A stretch of 64,000 bases of DNA from Clostridiales bacterium (lineage in GTDB: Bacteria > Bacillota > Clostridia > Oscillospirales > CAG-272). The notes below the pieces were generated by a model. The model was not told the DNA's origin. It was given only the letters and a program-made list of their open reading frames with translations, and searched no databases. Shown here one piece after another: positions 32,986-43,227 of this stretch. The position numbers were made by a program, and so were the translations under genes. How positions within the stretch are numbered: the first letter of the stretch is position 1; every line of letters starts with the position of its first letter. The stretch is taken from NCBI GenBank assembly GCA_012840355.1, contig DULN01000009.1, positions 260,414-324,413 on the forward strand, in the 5' to 3' direction.

Positions 32986-34149
32986 TTATGTGTTCGCGGC
33001 GGCGCTGATAGCATTCTCTTTATCTCTCGGCGCAGAGAGGCTCTCTCCCGCCGCATGGCGGCGAAGCAGGTTCTGGATGCGTTCAACGGGATTGAGCAGG
33101 CTGCTTATCGACTGGTCGCGGTTAAGCGTATCGATAATGAGGGAAACATATTTGCACATGTTAGCTTCTGCGTACCACGGCCTTACGATCAGCTCTTGAG
33201 GATGGTAGATGAGGTTAGTCGTAAAGAGCTTCGTTACATATCCCTCTTCATAGGCGCGGTCGAAACTGTCAAGCCCTTCGGTGAAAAATGCGAAGGTAAC
33301 AAAGATAAATATGCGCCTTGCGCCCTTGTCCTTAAGCTGCTTTGCCACGCTGAGCATCGACTCGCCCGACGCGATAATATCGTCGACAATTATAACGTCC
33401 ATGCCCTCCACGCTGCGGCCGAGGTACTCGTGCGCAACTATGGGGTTTTTGCCGTTTATAACACGCGTATAATCGCGGCGCTTATAGAACATGCCGAGAT
33501 CGAGCTTTAGCACAGACGAATAATAAAGGCATCTTGAGACGCCGCCCTCGTCGGGCGCAATTATCATGAGCTTTTCCGGATGAAACTCGATGTCCGGGAC
33601 CTCGCGCACCAAAGCTTTGAGCATTTGGTAGGTGGGATGCACGTTGTCAAAACCGCACAGAGGGATTGCGTTTTGTACGCCAAGGCTATGCACGTCGAAC
33701 GTTATTATATTCGACACGCCCATGCGCTCGAGCTCCTGGAGCGCCATGGCGCAGTCGAGCGATTCACGCATCGTGCGCTTGTCTTGGCGGCTCTCGTAAA
33801 GCATCGGCATTATGACCGAGATACGGCGCGCCTTGCCTCCGATAGCGCCTATTATGCGTTTGAGGTCCTGGAAATGGTCGTCGGGACTCATTGGAAACTC
33901 TTTGCCGTACATCCGGAGCGTCACGCCGTAGTTGTAAAGGTCGGCAAATATATAGGTATCGTGCCCGCGCATTGTGCTGGGCAGCATACATTTGGCTTCA
34001 CCGGTACCGAAGCGCTCGCAGATTGGGGTGACGATAAACGACTCGTCAGTGCCGCGCCATTCGCGGAGATATTGGTCGACCTGCGCGACGAAATTCTCGC
34101 TACCCCTCATCCCGATGACGCTCAGCTCACCGAAAAATTTGCTCTCCAA
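32986..34149 (-). CDS. prs: Ribose-phosphate pyrophosphokinase (long form)
   Basis: 387 residues; makes PRPP from ribose 5-phosphate and ATP for nucleotide, His and Trp synthesis. The two phosphoribosyltransferase-like halves are visible: MRGHDTYIFADLYNYG and RRISVIMPMLYESRQDKR in the N half, TFDVHSLGVQNAIP, IIAPDEGGVSRC, and the PRPP loop VIIVDDIIASGESML in the C half. It is about 70 residues longer than the usual 315-residue enzyme and diverged around the active site, a form found in some Clostridia. The start is a TTG at 34149 with AAGGTGG 7 bases upstream. Own promoter and terminator. Confidence 0.88.
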   Translation of the reverse strand: MESKFFGELSVIGMRGSENFVAQVDQYLREWRGTDESFIVTPICERFGTGEAKCMLPSTMRGHDTYIFADLYNYGVTLRMYGKEFPMSPDDHFQDLKRIIGAIGGKARRISVIMPMLYESRQDKRTMRESLDCAMALQELERMGVSNIITFDVHSLGVQNAIPLCGFDNVHPTYQMLKALVREVPDIEFHPEKLMIIAPDEGGVSRCLYYSSVLKLDLGMFYKRRDYTRVINGKNPIVAHEYLGRSVEGMDVIIVDDIIASGESMLSVAKQLKDKGARRIFIFVTFAFFTEGLDSFDRAYEEGYVTKLFTTNLIYHPQELIVRPWYAEANMCKYVSLIIDTLNRDQSISSLLNPVERIQNLLRRHAAGESLSAPRDKENAISAAANT

Positions 34150-34214
34150 AACCGCACCACCTTGATTTACCTTTTCAATTTAATAATATGTAGAAGTCTT
34201 CATATCCTACTTTT

Positions 34215-34243
34215 ATTATATCAGAATCATTATCGATTTTCAA
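34215..34243 (-). promoter_or_regulatory. Promoter of prs
   Basis: TTGAAA (34243-34238), 17 bases, TATAAT (34220-34215); the leader is about 60 bases. Confidence 0.75.
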
Positions 34244-34345
34244 CTAATTTATTTGCAAAACTATTGCAGCGCTCATTTTCAGCTAAACGCCCAACAAAAT
34301 GCAGGTTTTGCTCCCGCTTATGTAGTATTTTCGCTTGCCGCGGCA

Positions 34346-34378
34346 AATAAACTGCCCGGACGTTTCCAAGTCCGGGCA
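34346..34378 (-). terminator. Terminator of the TagO-like operon
   Basis: A 9-bp stem TGCCCGGAC / GTCCGGGCA on the minus strand, followed by GTTTATTTG, four bases after the stop at 34382. Confidence 0.8.
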
Positions 34379-34381
34379 AAA

Positions 34382-35209
34382 TTATCTTTCAATTATAAAA
34401 TCCGATTCTTTTTTTGCCGGGTTAGCCTCAAACCTTATTGTAGAAAGGCTATACACCAGCGCATCTCCGCGGTATATCTCGGCTGAAAAAATGCATCCGT
34501 ATCTCATCGAAACATACACTACTTCGCGCATATCGCGGTCGGGGTAGTCGCATTCAATAAAATATAGATTGTCGCTCTCGGTGCGCAAAAGTGAAACTTT
34601 AAGCCTATCGCCGCCTTCTTTAAGCATCTCTTCAAGCTTTGGCAGCCCGAGCTGATACTCGAGCGAAAAGTCCCCGCCCGCAGGATAAAGACGGCGCTGC
34701 TCCCTGCCGCCCGCGGCGTAGTCAACAAACTCGATTTGCTCGCCGTCGCACACTATTAACGACGGTTTAGGCAAGCTGTCGTCAAAAATCTGCGCGCGGT
34801 ATTTTTCGCCGTCGCGTAAAAGCTTTAGCTCGCGCACAAGCGCCCGCTGCCCGTCGCCGTATGTGAGCTTTGCCTCTAAATAAAAGGTTTCGGCGTCATC
34901 CATATCGCGCAATGCCTCTAGCAGAACTTGGTGGTCGACATCATACTCGACGGCATAATCCTCAAGCTGCGCGTCGCCCGCCGAAAGCGCCGCATAGATG
35001 CGCTGCTCGTCACCGCCGAAATCTATCGCCGGAGGCTCGGTCTCTGCTTTGCCGAGCAGCTTTTCAATCGGCTCGGGCAGCTTTATCATGTTTATTTTGT
35101 AAAGCCCGTAAAGCAAAAGCACGAAAACAGCCACCGCCGCCGCGATCATTATTGCCGTCGCCAGCGCGGTGCGGATTTTTTCACGCTTTATTTTTGCGTT
35201 TTGGTCCAT
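34382..35209 (-). CDS. Membrane-anchored extracytoplasmic protein, unknown
   Basis: 275 residues. A short basic cytosolic end is followed by one hydrophobic segment (about 15-38); the rest (about 60-275) is predicted extracytoplasmic and beta-rich, with repeated patterns such as TFYLEAKLTYGDGQR and YFIECDYPDRDMREVVYVS. That alternation loosely resembles LolA/lipoprotein-carrier-like or regulator ectodomains, but no family is claimed. It sits 13 bases after the TagO-like transferase gene, so a role near the cell wall polymer pathway is plausible from context only. Confidence 0.75.
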   Translation of the reverse strand: MDQNAKIKREKIRTALATAIMIAAAVAVFVLLLYGLYKINMIKLPEPIEKLLGKAETEPPAIDFGGDEQRIYAALSAGDAQLEDYAVEYDVDHQVLLEALRDMDDAETFYLEAKLTYGDGQRALVRELKLLRDGEKYRAQIFDDSLPKPSLIVCDGEQIEFVDYAAGGREQRRLYPAGGDFSLEYQLGLPKLEEMLKEGGDRLKVSLLRTESDNLYFIECDYPDRDMREVVYVSMRYGCIFSAEIYRGDALVYSLSTIRFEANPAKKESDFIIER

Positions 35210-35222
35210 ATTACTTACATGC

Positions 35223-36332
35223 TCAGCTTGCCTGCTCGTTTTCAGGTTTTTCAGCTTTATCTTCGCGCCTTATATGGTTTTCCTCAAGCCCAAGACCCGA
35301 GGCGACCCGTGCGCTTGGGTTTTTCAGCATTATAAAAATTATCGTAAAAATCGCAAGCCCGATTGCTATTACAAGCCCCGCCTCGACGAATCGCTCGCTT
35401 GAGAACATCACCGCCGACACGCCGAGGATTCCGCAAATGGCGTAAAGTATGTGCACCGACTGCTTTTGATTGAATCCCATATCTATAAGCCTATGGTGAA
35501 TATGTCCGCGGTCGGGAGAAAACGGATTTTTGCCGTTTAAAATCCGCCTTATAAAAGCGAATGCGGTGTCGCCGATAGGAAGCCCGAAAATCGAAAGCGG
35601 GATAAAGAACGACATCGCCGTATGAAATTTGAAAAGCCCTTCAATCGAAAGCAGCGACATCACATAGCCCAAAAACAGCGCGCCGGTGTCCCCCATAAAA
35701 ATTTTCGCGGGGTTGGTGTTGAAAGGCAAAAATCCAAGGCATGCGCCGACCATAATAGCTGTCTGCAGCGCCGAGACCCCGTCGCCGTTGAGCAGCATAA
35801 CCAGCAGCAGCGAAGCGCAGCAAATCGCCGAGACGCCGCACGATAAGCCGTCAAGCCCGTCGATGAGGTTTATCGCGTTCGTCAAGCCCACAATCCACAG
35901 GATTGTTACCGGTATCGCGAAAACCCCAAGCGGGACAAGTGTGCCGAAAAAGTTTATAAACTCTATTACCACGCCCTGGGATACCGCAATTGCGGCGACC
36001 GCTATCTGGGCGCCGAGCTTAATCAGCGCGCGTAGCCTGAAGACGTCGTCGAGTATGCCTGTAACGACAATAATTGCGCCGCCAAGCCACATTGCGACAA
36101 GCGTGGGCGTAAATTCGCAAAATACGAGCGTCGTAAGTGTGTATCCGAGGAATATTGAAAGCCCGCCCAGCCTCGGCACCGGCTCCTTGTGCATCCTACG
36201 GTTGTCGCGTGGCACATCTATCGCGCCAACGCGATAAGCTATCATCCGCGCCATTGGCGTCGTCGTAAACGCTATAAGCCCCGCAAATACCAGCGCGGTT
36301 AATATTATTATCATGTCATTTAATGAAATCAT
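35223..36332 (-). CDS. Undecaprenyl-phosphate sugar-1-phosphate transferase (TagO/WecA type)
   Basis: A 369-residue integral membrane enzyme of the MraY/WecA superfamily with about ten helices. Catalytic motifs: HKEPVPRLGG (48-57), GILDD (92-96), NLIDGLDGL (155-163), GDTG (214-217) and the His-rich HIHHRL (277-282). It moves a sugar 1-phosphate, usually GlcNAc-1-P, to undecaprenyl phosphate, the first step of teichoic acid or other wall polymers. The HIHH loop separates it from MraY. Its ATG overlaps the upstream epimerase-like gene by four bases. Such a polymer could be the SLH anchor for the S-layer-like protein; this is inference. Confidence 0.92.
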   Translation of the reverse strand: MISLNDMIIILTALVFAGLIAFTTTPMARMIAYRVGAIDVPRDNRRMHKEPVPRLGGLSIFLGYTLTTLVFCEFTPTLVAMWLGGAIIVVTGILDDVFRLRALIKLGAQIAVAAIAVSQGVVIEFINFFGTLVPLGVFAIPVTILWIVGLTNAINLIDGLDGLSCGVSAICCASLLLVMLLNGDGVSALQTAIMVGACLGFLPFNTNPAKIFMGDTGALFLGYVMSLLSIEGLFKFHTAMSFFIPLSIFGLPIGDTAFAFIRRILNGKNPFSPDRGHIHHRLIDMGFNQKQSVHILYAICGILGVSAVMFSSERFVEAGLVIAIGLAIFTIIFIMLKNPSARVASGLGLEENHIRREDKAEKPENEQAS

Positions 36333-37234
36333 ACCAAATCACCGCTTGCGCCGGGTTGCGCGCCCGACTTTCTTTTTAGCCATGCGCCACGCAAAAGCGT
36401 AGCCGTCCGCACAAGGTCCTCTTCCCAGCACCCGACACGGTCGGGCGTATAGCGCTGCACCGCAGTAAACTGCCTTACGCCTAGGTCATATAGCTTGCTT
36501 GCCACAAACTCAAAATTGACGTAGCCTTCGCCGGGGAAAAGGCTTTCACTCACTCCGCGCCTTGCGTCTTTGAGCCACGCGGCAAATATCAGCCCGCGCC
36601 CGCACTCAAGGTCGGCTGCCACTATATTTGCCATCTCGTCCGGGCTGCCCGCGCCGTTTTGCGGCTCAAGCGCCAAGTACAACCCACCTATATCGGGGCA
36701 AAGCACAAGATTTGGCATCCCAATACGGCGTATAGCCTCAGCCGCTTTCGTGACGTTACATAGAAAGGGCAGCCCGCCGGTGCCAACCGCAACTATAACT
36801 CCAGCAGCCGCGGCATATTCCGCAGCCGAGCGTAAGCTTTCCTCAAAGCATTTTGCGCCGTCGCCTGAGGCATCGTCGCAGCCGGCGGCGACCTTTACAA
36901 CGCTTACACCAAGCTTTTCGGCAAGCTTTACCCCGCCGCGCAAAAGCTCCACTGCGCGGGTGCGAGCCGCGGGCTCCGCCGCGGCTAGCCCGCCCGCCGC
37001 CGGGATGCTTATCGCGTTGATCCTTACGCCGGCGTCGTACTCAAAGTCGCGAATTGCCCTTGCGAGCCCGTATGGCATTGCAAGGCGCGAGTCCGAGCCG
37101 TCGGAAATCACGACCTCAAGCCCGTCGTATCCCGCTTTGGCGGCAGCGTCAAGCTTCTGCCTCCAAGTAAGGCTCGGCGGCAGAGCTTCTTCAATTATCG
37201 AAAGATTCACTCTTGACATTGCAGCATTTGCCAT
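36329..37234 (-). CDS. Sugar phosphate epimerase/isomerase-like TIM barrel (UlaE-like)
   Basis: 301 residues of the AP-endonuclease-2/xylose isomerase-like superfamily. The N-terminus LSIIEEALPPSLTWRQKLDAAAKAGYDGLEVVI resembles L-xylulose/L-ribulose 5-phosphate 3-epimerases. The usual metal-site acidic residues look partly degraded (for example VAVGTGGLPFLCN where an Asn/Glu-rich strand end is expected), so catalysis is uncertain. The protein is very Ala-rich. It is joined to the TagO-like gene by a four-base overlap, suggesting a role with that polymer's sugar supply. The ATG at 37234 has only weak GAAGA upstream. Confidence 0.7.
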   Translation of the reverse strand: MANAAMSRVNLSIIEEALPPSLTWRQKLDAAAKAGYDGLEVVISDGSDSRLAMPYGLARAIRDFEYDAGVRINAISIPAAGGLAAAEPAARTRAVELLRGGVKLAEKLGVSVVKVAAGCDDASGDGAKCFEESLRSAAEYAAAAGVIVAVGTGGLPFLCNVTKAAEAIRRIGMPNLVLCPDIGGLYLALEPQNGAGSPDEMANIVAADLECGRGLIFAAWLKDARRGVSESLFPGEGYVNFEFVASKLYDLGVRQFTAVQRYTPDRVGCWEEDLVRTATLLRGAWLKRKSGAQPGASGDLV

Positions 37235-37318
37235 GATTCTTCGATCTTAGGCGGCACTGCTTGCGCCGGGCAGCCGGCGCATAAAGCCCGCCATATGCCC
37301 GGGCAGGCACAACAAAGA

Positions 37319-39607
37319 TTAACCTATAATTTTACCCTGCCCGGACTGTTTTATAAGGTCAAAAAGCGTGTATATATCGACGTAAACGTAGTCGTGCTTT
37401 TTATCTTTTGACTCTGCGTACTTTTCAAACTCCGAAACGCACTTTGCTATTTCGGAGGGGCTTCTACATATCGTGCGGAACGCCGCGAAATTTATGCCCT
37501 GCGCGAGGTTTGAGCGGATAAAGTCATACATGATTTGCGGCGTATCGGCTCCGGTCGGGTCGATGCCGTTTTGCAGGTATAAATACGGCACGCCTTTGTA
37601 AATCGTAAGGCGCTTGCTCCCGTCGTTGTGCATGCTGCCCACAGGCGCTATTTTGTTATACATATCCATAACTTCTTCCGTTATGGGGTTTGTGCCGTTG
37701 ATTATAAAGCCGACGATGTCAAGGTTAAACTTTTTAAAATACGGCACGTTGTACGCCACCCAAGCGTCCGCCGCGCTCGGCAGCTTGCGCAAACTCGAGT
37801 CGACCAGCGCAGACGGGAATACATACCCCGCGCCACTGTCGCCCGATATTATATAGTCATTCTCCGAGAGGTTCTCCATTACATAGTCCCAAACCATTGG
37901 AACGCGGTCGGAAAGGTTGGGGTTGAACGCCCAATTGAGCGGCAGCGTGCCCCTCGCGCTGTCATCCCAGAAGTTCGCGACATGCTTTTTCAGCCATGCC
38001 GACGAGTCGTAGTCACCAAGGTAGATAGTCCAGTAGACTTTACTCTCGTCGAAAGTGAGCTTTTCTTTAGGCCTATTGTTCGCGTAAGTTTCGTGAGAGA
38101 GCTTATACTGCGTATAGAATGAGCCGTTCGACATCCAAGCCGGATGTGCGGCGTCGGCTTCCTTTACGCAGTTGTAGGCGGTTATCAGCTGCGTAAACGC
38201 CCACTCGAGCTGAACGGGCTCGACATTGCTGTGCCCGCGGAAAGTGGTGTATTTCATCCACCACGGCGGGAATCCTAGCAGCTGCACCATCTCCCCATTA
38301 GCCCGCTCGTACATCGTCTCGAGTATCAGCTCAAGCGTGTTCCTGTCTGTATTTTTAGGCTGGTCGGGGTCGTCGCAGGGGGCTTGCACCTTTGTCGGGG
38401 TCAGGTCAAAGAAGAACATCTTATGGTACACATAGTAGTCGTGGCTCGGTATCTGGTTATACCTGCTGTCGGTACCCTCTGCTTTTTGGTATATGATGTT
38501 CGTCGGCACCGTCCCCGCGCCGTCGAGCGCGTACGCGATATGTTTGCTCGAGCAGCGGTCCATGTATTTTTCAAGCGCCCACAGGTATGCGTCGCACTTT
38601 TTGCTGCCCGATGATTCAATATTTGTGCCAGGGATTATTGTGCCCGGCTCGCCGGTAAACATCCCGACGAGCGACATTTTTACCTCGACACCGCTGTCAA
38701 TTAAGAAATTATAAAGGCTGCCGGGAGCGTCGTCGTATTTGACCGGCAAATACCCTTCGACTCCGCAAATCGTCGAGGCGACATTTGAGGTTGCTGGAAC
38801 CTCGGGGTCCCAGAGGATTATGCCATGCTCTTTTATATAAGGCATAAGGAAATCCCAAAGCTCCTTGGGCGTCGAAAGCGTCACGACATCAAATCCCTCA
38901 AATGTCTTGCCCGGGCCCATCATATATGACAGCCAAAACTGGTCGGACTCGTCGAAGTCCTGATATATAAGAAAATTTGAATTTCCCTCGGCATAGCGCC
39001 TGTTAAGCAGTCCCTGAAGGCAGGTATAAAGCCGCACGACGTCGGTTTCCCAAAACCCGGTGCGATTAGCCATGCCTTTTGCAATTACATAAATCGTGCT
39101 CGGCTCCCGGTAGCTGCCATTGTAGAGCAGATTTTTCACTGGAGAAAGCTTTGTCGCTTCCATTGATATGTAGTGCTCGATAAAGTAATCGACCGCAGCA
39201 GCCGTGCCTTTCGGGGTGTTCCCGACTATAACGATTTTATCGCCGTCGGATTTTATTACAAACGAACCCGAACCGAGCGACTCTAGCGCGTCTTTGCTCG
39301 CCTGCCGCTCGGTTTTGCCCACAAGTATTTCGTACTGCGCCTCTTTAGTGCCCGGCTTTATCCAGTCGGTAGAAAGCTCAAACTCCACGCCATAGGCTTC
39401 ATTTAAAGCTTTGCGCAGCTTTATCGCGGCGTCTACCTCAGTCCTGTTGGCTATAACGCCGCGCACTACGACGTATTTCGGCAAGCCATTCTCCACCAGC
39501 GCGAGCCGCACCTTCCCGCCATCCGGCGCAGGCTCTTCACTTTTGCAGCTTACAAGCGCAATAGCGAGAAGTAGCAGCGCGGCTACAATTAAAACCGGCT
39601 TTTTCAT
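37319..39607 (-). CDS. GxGYxYP-family putative glycoside hydrolase lipoprotein
   Basis: 762 residues. The lipoprotein signal ends AIALVSC with Cys21. An N-terminal alpha/beta domain (about 35-165) resembles those attached to surface glycosidases. The large domain carries VYWTIYLGDYDSSAW and the signature GDSGAGYVFPSAL (near residue 590), matching the GxGYxYP family, presumed TIM-barrel hydrolases with undefined substrate. A good GGAGG lies 9 bases before the ATG. It is third after obgE and trpS with a 29-base gap, an unusual place for a surface enzyme; an own promoter could be hidden in the trpS 3' end. Confidence 0.82.
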   Translation of the reverse strand: MKKPVLIVAALLLLAIALVSCKSEEPAPDGGKVRLALVENGLPKYVVVRGVIANRTEVDAAIKLRKALNEAYGVEFELSTDWIKPGTKEAQYEILVGKTERQASKDALESLGSGSFVIKSDGDKIVIVGNTPKGTAAAVDYFIEHYISMEATKLSPVKNLLYNGSYREPSTIYVIAKGMANRTGFWETDVVRLYTCLQGLLNRRYAEGNSNFLIYQDFDESDQFWLSYMMGPGKTFEGFDVVTLSTPKELWDFLMPYIKEHGIILWDPEVPATSNVASTICGVEGYLPVKYDDAPGSLYNFLIDSGVEVKMSLVGMFTGEPGTIIPGTNIESSGSKKCDAYLWALEKYMDRCSSKHIAYALDGAGTVPTNIIYQKAEGTDSRYNQIPSHDYYVYHKMFFFDLTPTKVQAPCDDPDQPKNTDRNTLELILETMYERANGEMVQLLGFPPWWMKYTTFRGHSNVEPVQLEWAFTQLITAYNCVKEADAAHPAWMSNGSFYTQYKLSHETYANNRPKEKLTFDESKVYWTIYLGDYDSSAWLKKHVANFWDDSARGTLPLNWAFNPNLSDRVPMVWDYVMENLSENDYIISGDSGAGYVFPSALVDSSLRKLPSAADAWVAYNVPYFKKFNLDIVGFIINGTNPITEEVMDMYNKIAPVGSMHNDGSKRLTIYKGVPYLYLQNGIDPTGADTPQIMYDFIRSNLAQGINFAAFRTICRSPSEIAKCVSEFEKYAESKDKKHDYVYVDIYTLFDLIKQSGQGKIIG

Positions 39608-39636
39608 CGGATTTTGCCTCCAGTTTAGGTTTGCCT

Positions 39637-40653
39637 TTAAATCTGAACGAACCCGACCTTCCTATATACTTTGGAAAGCGTGCGGGCGGCAATTTTCGCG
39701 GCTCGCTCCGCTCCCGTTTTCATTATCTCTTCAAGATAGGTTTTCTCCGCCATAAGCTCGGCGAACTTGTCCTGAATCGGTTTTAGGCCGTCCGCCGTAA
39801 CCTCCGCGACAGCCATTTTAAACTCGCCGTAGCCTTTCCCCGCAAACTCGCGCTCTATCTCCTCGTCGGTTTTGCCCGTAAAACACGAGTAGATTGTCAT
39901 AAGGTTCCCAATGCCCTCTTTGCCCTCGCCGCGCCTGATTTCGTTGCCCGAGTCGGTCACCGCTCGCTTGAATTTGCGGATAATAACGTCGCGCGGGTCG
40001 AGCAGCGAAATTACGGCGTTTTCATTTTCGTCCGACTTTGACATCTTTTTCGTCGGGTCGGCGAGCGACATGATTTTTGCGCCTGTCTGCGGTATATAGC
40101 CTTCAGGCACACGGAAAGTTTCGCCGTATATATTGTTAAAGCGTATCGCGATGTCGCGCGCAAGCTCCAGGTGCTGCTTTTGGTCCTGGCCCACCGGCAC
40201 AAGGTCGGTCTGGTAAAGCAGTATGTCTGCCGCCATAAGCGTCGGGTAGGTGAAAAGGCCCGCGTTGATGTTGTCGGAGTGTTTCGCGCTTTTTTCTTTA
40301 AACTGCGTCATGCGCGAAAGCTCGCCGAACATTGAAAAGCAGTTTAGAACCCATGCAAGCTGCGTATGTGCCGGCACATGGCTTTGCACAAAAAGGATAT
40401 TTTTATCGGGGTCAAGCCCGCTAGCAACAAGCAGCGCGAGCGTCTCATACGTGTGCCTGCGCAGTTCCGCCGGTACCTGACGCACCGTGATGGCATGCAG
40501 GTCGACGACACAGTACAGGCAGTCCGCCTCGTCCTGCAGCTTTGTCCAGTTGCGCATCGCGCCAAGATAATTGCCAAGCGTCAATACGCCGCTCGGCTGT
40601 ATGCCTGAAAAGATTATTTTCTTCCGCTGCTGTACAATGTCGCCGCTATTCAT
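39637..40653 (-). CDS. trpS: Tryptophanyl-tRNA synthetase
   Basis: A 338-residue class Ic synthetase charging tRNA-Trp. The HIGH-equivalent is TLGN (25-28) in PSGVLTLGNYLGAM; KMSKS is 203-207 in KKMSKSDEN. GQDQKQHLELARDIA is the conserved Trp/adenylate region. The length is that of a normal bacterial TrpRS. It starts 26 bases after obgE; no T-box leader lies between them, so it is not individually controlled by uncharged tRNA here. Confidence 0.97.
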   Translation of the reverse strand: MNSGDIVQQRKKIIFSGIQPSGVLTLGNYLGAMRNWTKLQDEADCLYCVVDLHAITVRQVPAELRRHTYETLALLVASGLDPDKNILFVQSHVPAHTQLAWVLNCFSMFGELSRMTQFKEKSAKHSDNINAGLFTYPTLMAADILLYQTDLVPVGQDQKQHLELARDIAIRFNNIYGETFRVPEGYIPQTGAKIMSLADPTKKMSKSDENENAVISLLDPRDVIIRKFKRAVTDSGNEIRRGEGKEGIGNLMTIYSCFTGKTDEEIEREFAGKGYGEFKMAVAEVTADGLKPIQDKFAELMAEKTYLEEIMKTGAERAAKIAARTLSKVYRKVGFVQI

Positions 40654-40678
40654 TACGCGTCCCTTCTTTTTAGCATTA

Positions 40679-41965
<1,287 letters not shown>

Positions 41966-42049
41966 TTAGTTTGCCTTTTCCGCATAATACGACTACAAGG
42001 TTATATTTACCATCTGCAGCCTTTTTCATTCCCGGCATAGAAACTCTTT

Positions 42050-42086
42050 CCGTATTTAAAAGGGACGTGCAAAAAGCGCGTCCCTT
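42050..42086 (-). terminator. Terminator of the efp operon
   Basis: AAGGGACG / CGTCCCTT stem on the minus strand (42086-42079 with 42067-42060), followed by TTAAATA. Confidence 0.65.
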
Positions 42087-42138
42087 AGGTTTTACGCGCC
42101 ATGCGCGCGCATGTTTTTGCCGGGAAAATGAAAGGCTT

Positions 42139-42504
42139 TTAACCTTTGTCTTTGCCGTCGCCCTCGTCTTTGTTTTGCTCTATTTCGTCGGGCTCCTGAT
42201 CGCTGAAAATTATTGGCCCATACTGGCTGACTCCCGAAGGCCAGCCGTCGTCATAGTCGTAATTGCTAAAGTCGTCGTAATAGTCGCCGTAGTAATCCGC
42301 CTCAAGCTCGCCAAGGTCGGAGTCAAGCTCGTCAAGGTACTGTTCCATGCGCTCCGATTGCTCCGCAAGCGCCGCGACCTCGTCCACAAGCTTCGTTATT
42401 GCAGCGGCTATTGCCCGAAGCGCTTTCGTTTCGGGTGTATTGTCTTCGTCGGGCAGGCCTTTTATGATACGGTTTATATAAGCGGAAAGCTCGGCGGGTG
42501 TCAT
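42139..42504 (-). CDS. Acidic protein encoded next to efp (CD1247-like N-terminal region)
   Basis: 121 residues from the ATG at 42504 (AGGGA upstream); a TTG at 42552 overlapping efp is an alternative. Residues about 28-75 form a helical hairpin-like segment (KALRAIAAAITKLVDEVAAL, YLDELDSDLGELEADYYGD) similar to the N-terminal region of clostridial CD1247-type proteins that are also encoded beside efp. Those carry a C-terminal zinc ribbon, and none is present here; instead there is a Tyr/Asp-rich stretch and an acidic tail ending in Lys/Asp/Gly. Function unknown. Cotranscribed with efp. Confidence 0.6.
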   Translation of the reverse strand: MTPAELSAYINRIIKGLPDEDNTPETKALRAIAAAITKLVDEVAALAEQSERMEQYLDELDSDLGELEADYYGDYYDDFSNYDYDDGWPSGVSQYGPIIFSDQEPDEIEQNKDEGDGKDKG

Positions 42505-42538
42505 CTCGCCGAAATCCCTATCGCTGCCTGCCCCTTTA

Positions 42539-43096
42539 TTAAACGCGCTCAATGTAATCGCCGGTACGGGTGTCTATGCGGATTACGTCACCGACATTCA
42601 CAAACAGCGGGACCCTGATCGTCGCACCCGTTTCAAGAGTCACGTTCTTTGTAGCGCCCGTGGCGGTATCGCCGCGCACTCCCGGTTCGGCATCGACTAC
42701 CTCAAGCTCTACAAACATCGGCGGCTCTACCAAAAACACGTTGCCTTTATAGGAGTTAACCCGGCACATCATGTTTTCTTTGACAAACTTGAAGTTGTCG
42801 CTCAGTTTGTCGGCACCGATCGGCAGCTGTTCATAAGTTTCGGTGTCCATGAAATAGTAGAGGTCACCGTCGTTATAGAGATACTGCATCTCTTTGCGCT
42901 CAATATAAGCGTTTTCGAACTTGTCCGTAGGGCTGAACGTCTTTTCAATCACGCTGCCGGTAATGACGTTTCTGAGTTTGGTGCGTACGAATGCCGCGCC
43001 TTTGCCCGGTTTTACGTGCTGAAATTCGATAACCTGCATTACTTCGCCATCAAGCTCAAACGTGGTGCCGTTTTTGAAATCACCGGCAGTTACCAT
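42539..43096 (-). CDS. efp: Elongation factor P
   Basis: 185 residues, three beta-barrel domains. EF-P enters the ribosomal E/P site and rescues stalling at polyproline. The modifiable tip is Lys32 in VKPGKGAAF. Domain 2/3 signatures: [17 protein letters not shown] and [29 protein letters not shown]. No genes for the known modification enzymes (EpmA/B, YmfI or EarP type) are in the window. AGAGGT precedes the ATG by 7 bases. Candidate clients with proline runs include the C-terminal tail of the class A PBP at 47343. Confidence 0.97.
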   Translation of the reverse strand: MVTAGDFKNGTTFELDGEVMQVIEFQHVKPGKGAAFVRTKLRNVITGSVIEKTFSPTDKFENAYIERKEMQYLYNDGDLYYFMDTETYEQLPIGADKLSDNFKFVKENMMCRVNSYKGNVFLVEPPMFVELEVVDAEPGVRGDTATGATKNVTLETGATIRVPLFVNVGDVIRIDTRTGDYIERV

Positions 43097-43143
43097 AAAA
43101 TCAACCTCTTATCAATAGATTTGCTTTAATAATGACGTTTTAT

Positions 43144-43172
43144 ATTCTAACTTATTTTACTTTATTTTTCAA
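43144..43172 (-). promoter_or_regulatory. Promoter of efp
   Basis: TTGAAA (43172-43167), 17 bases, TAGAAT (43149-43144). Confidence 0.7.
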
Positions 43173-43227
43173 GGGAAAACGTGCAATAAGAAGCACTGAG
43201 CGAAAAAATTTACATTTTCGCCCCAGT

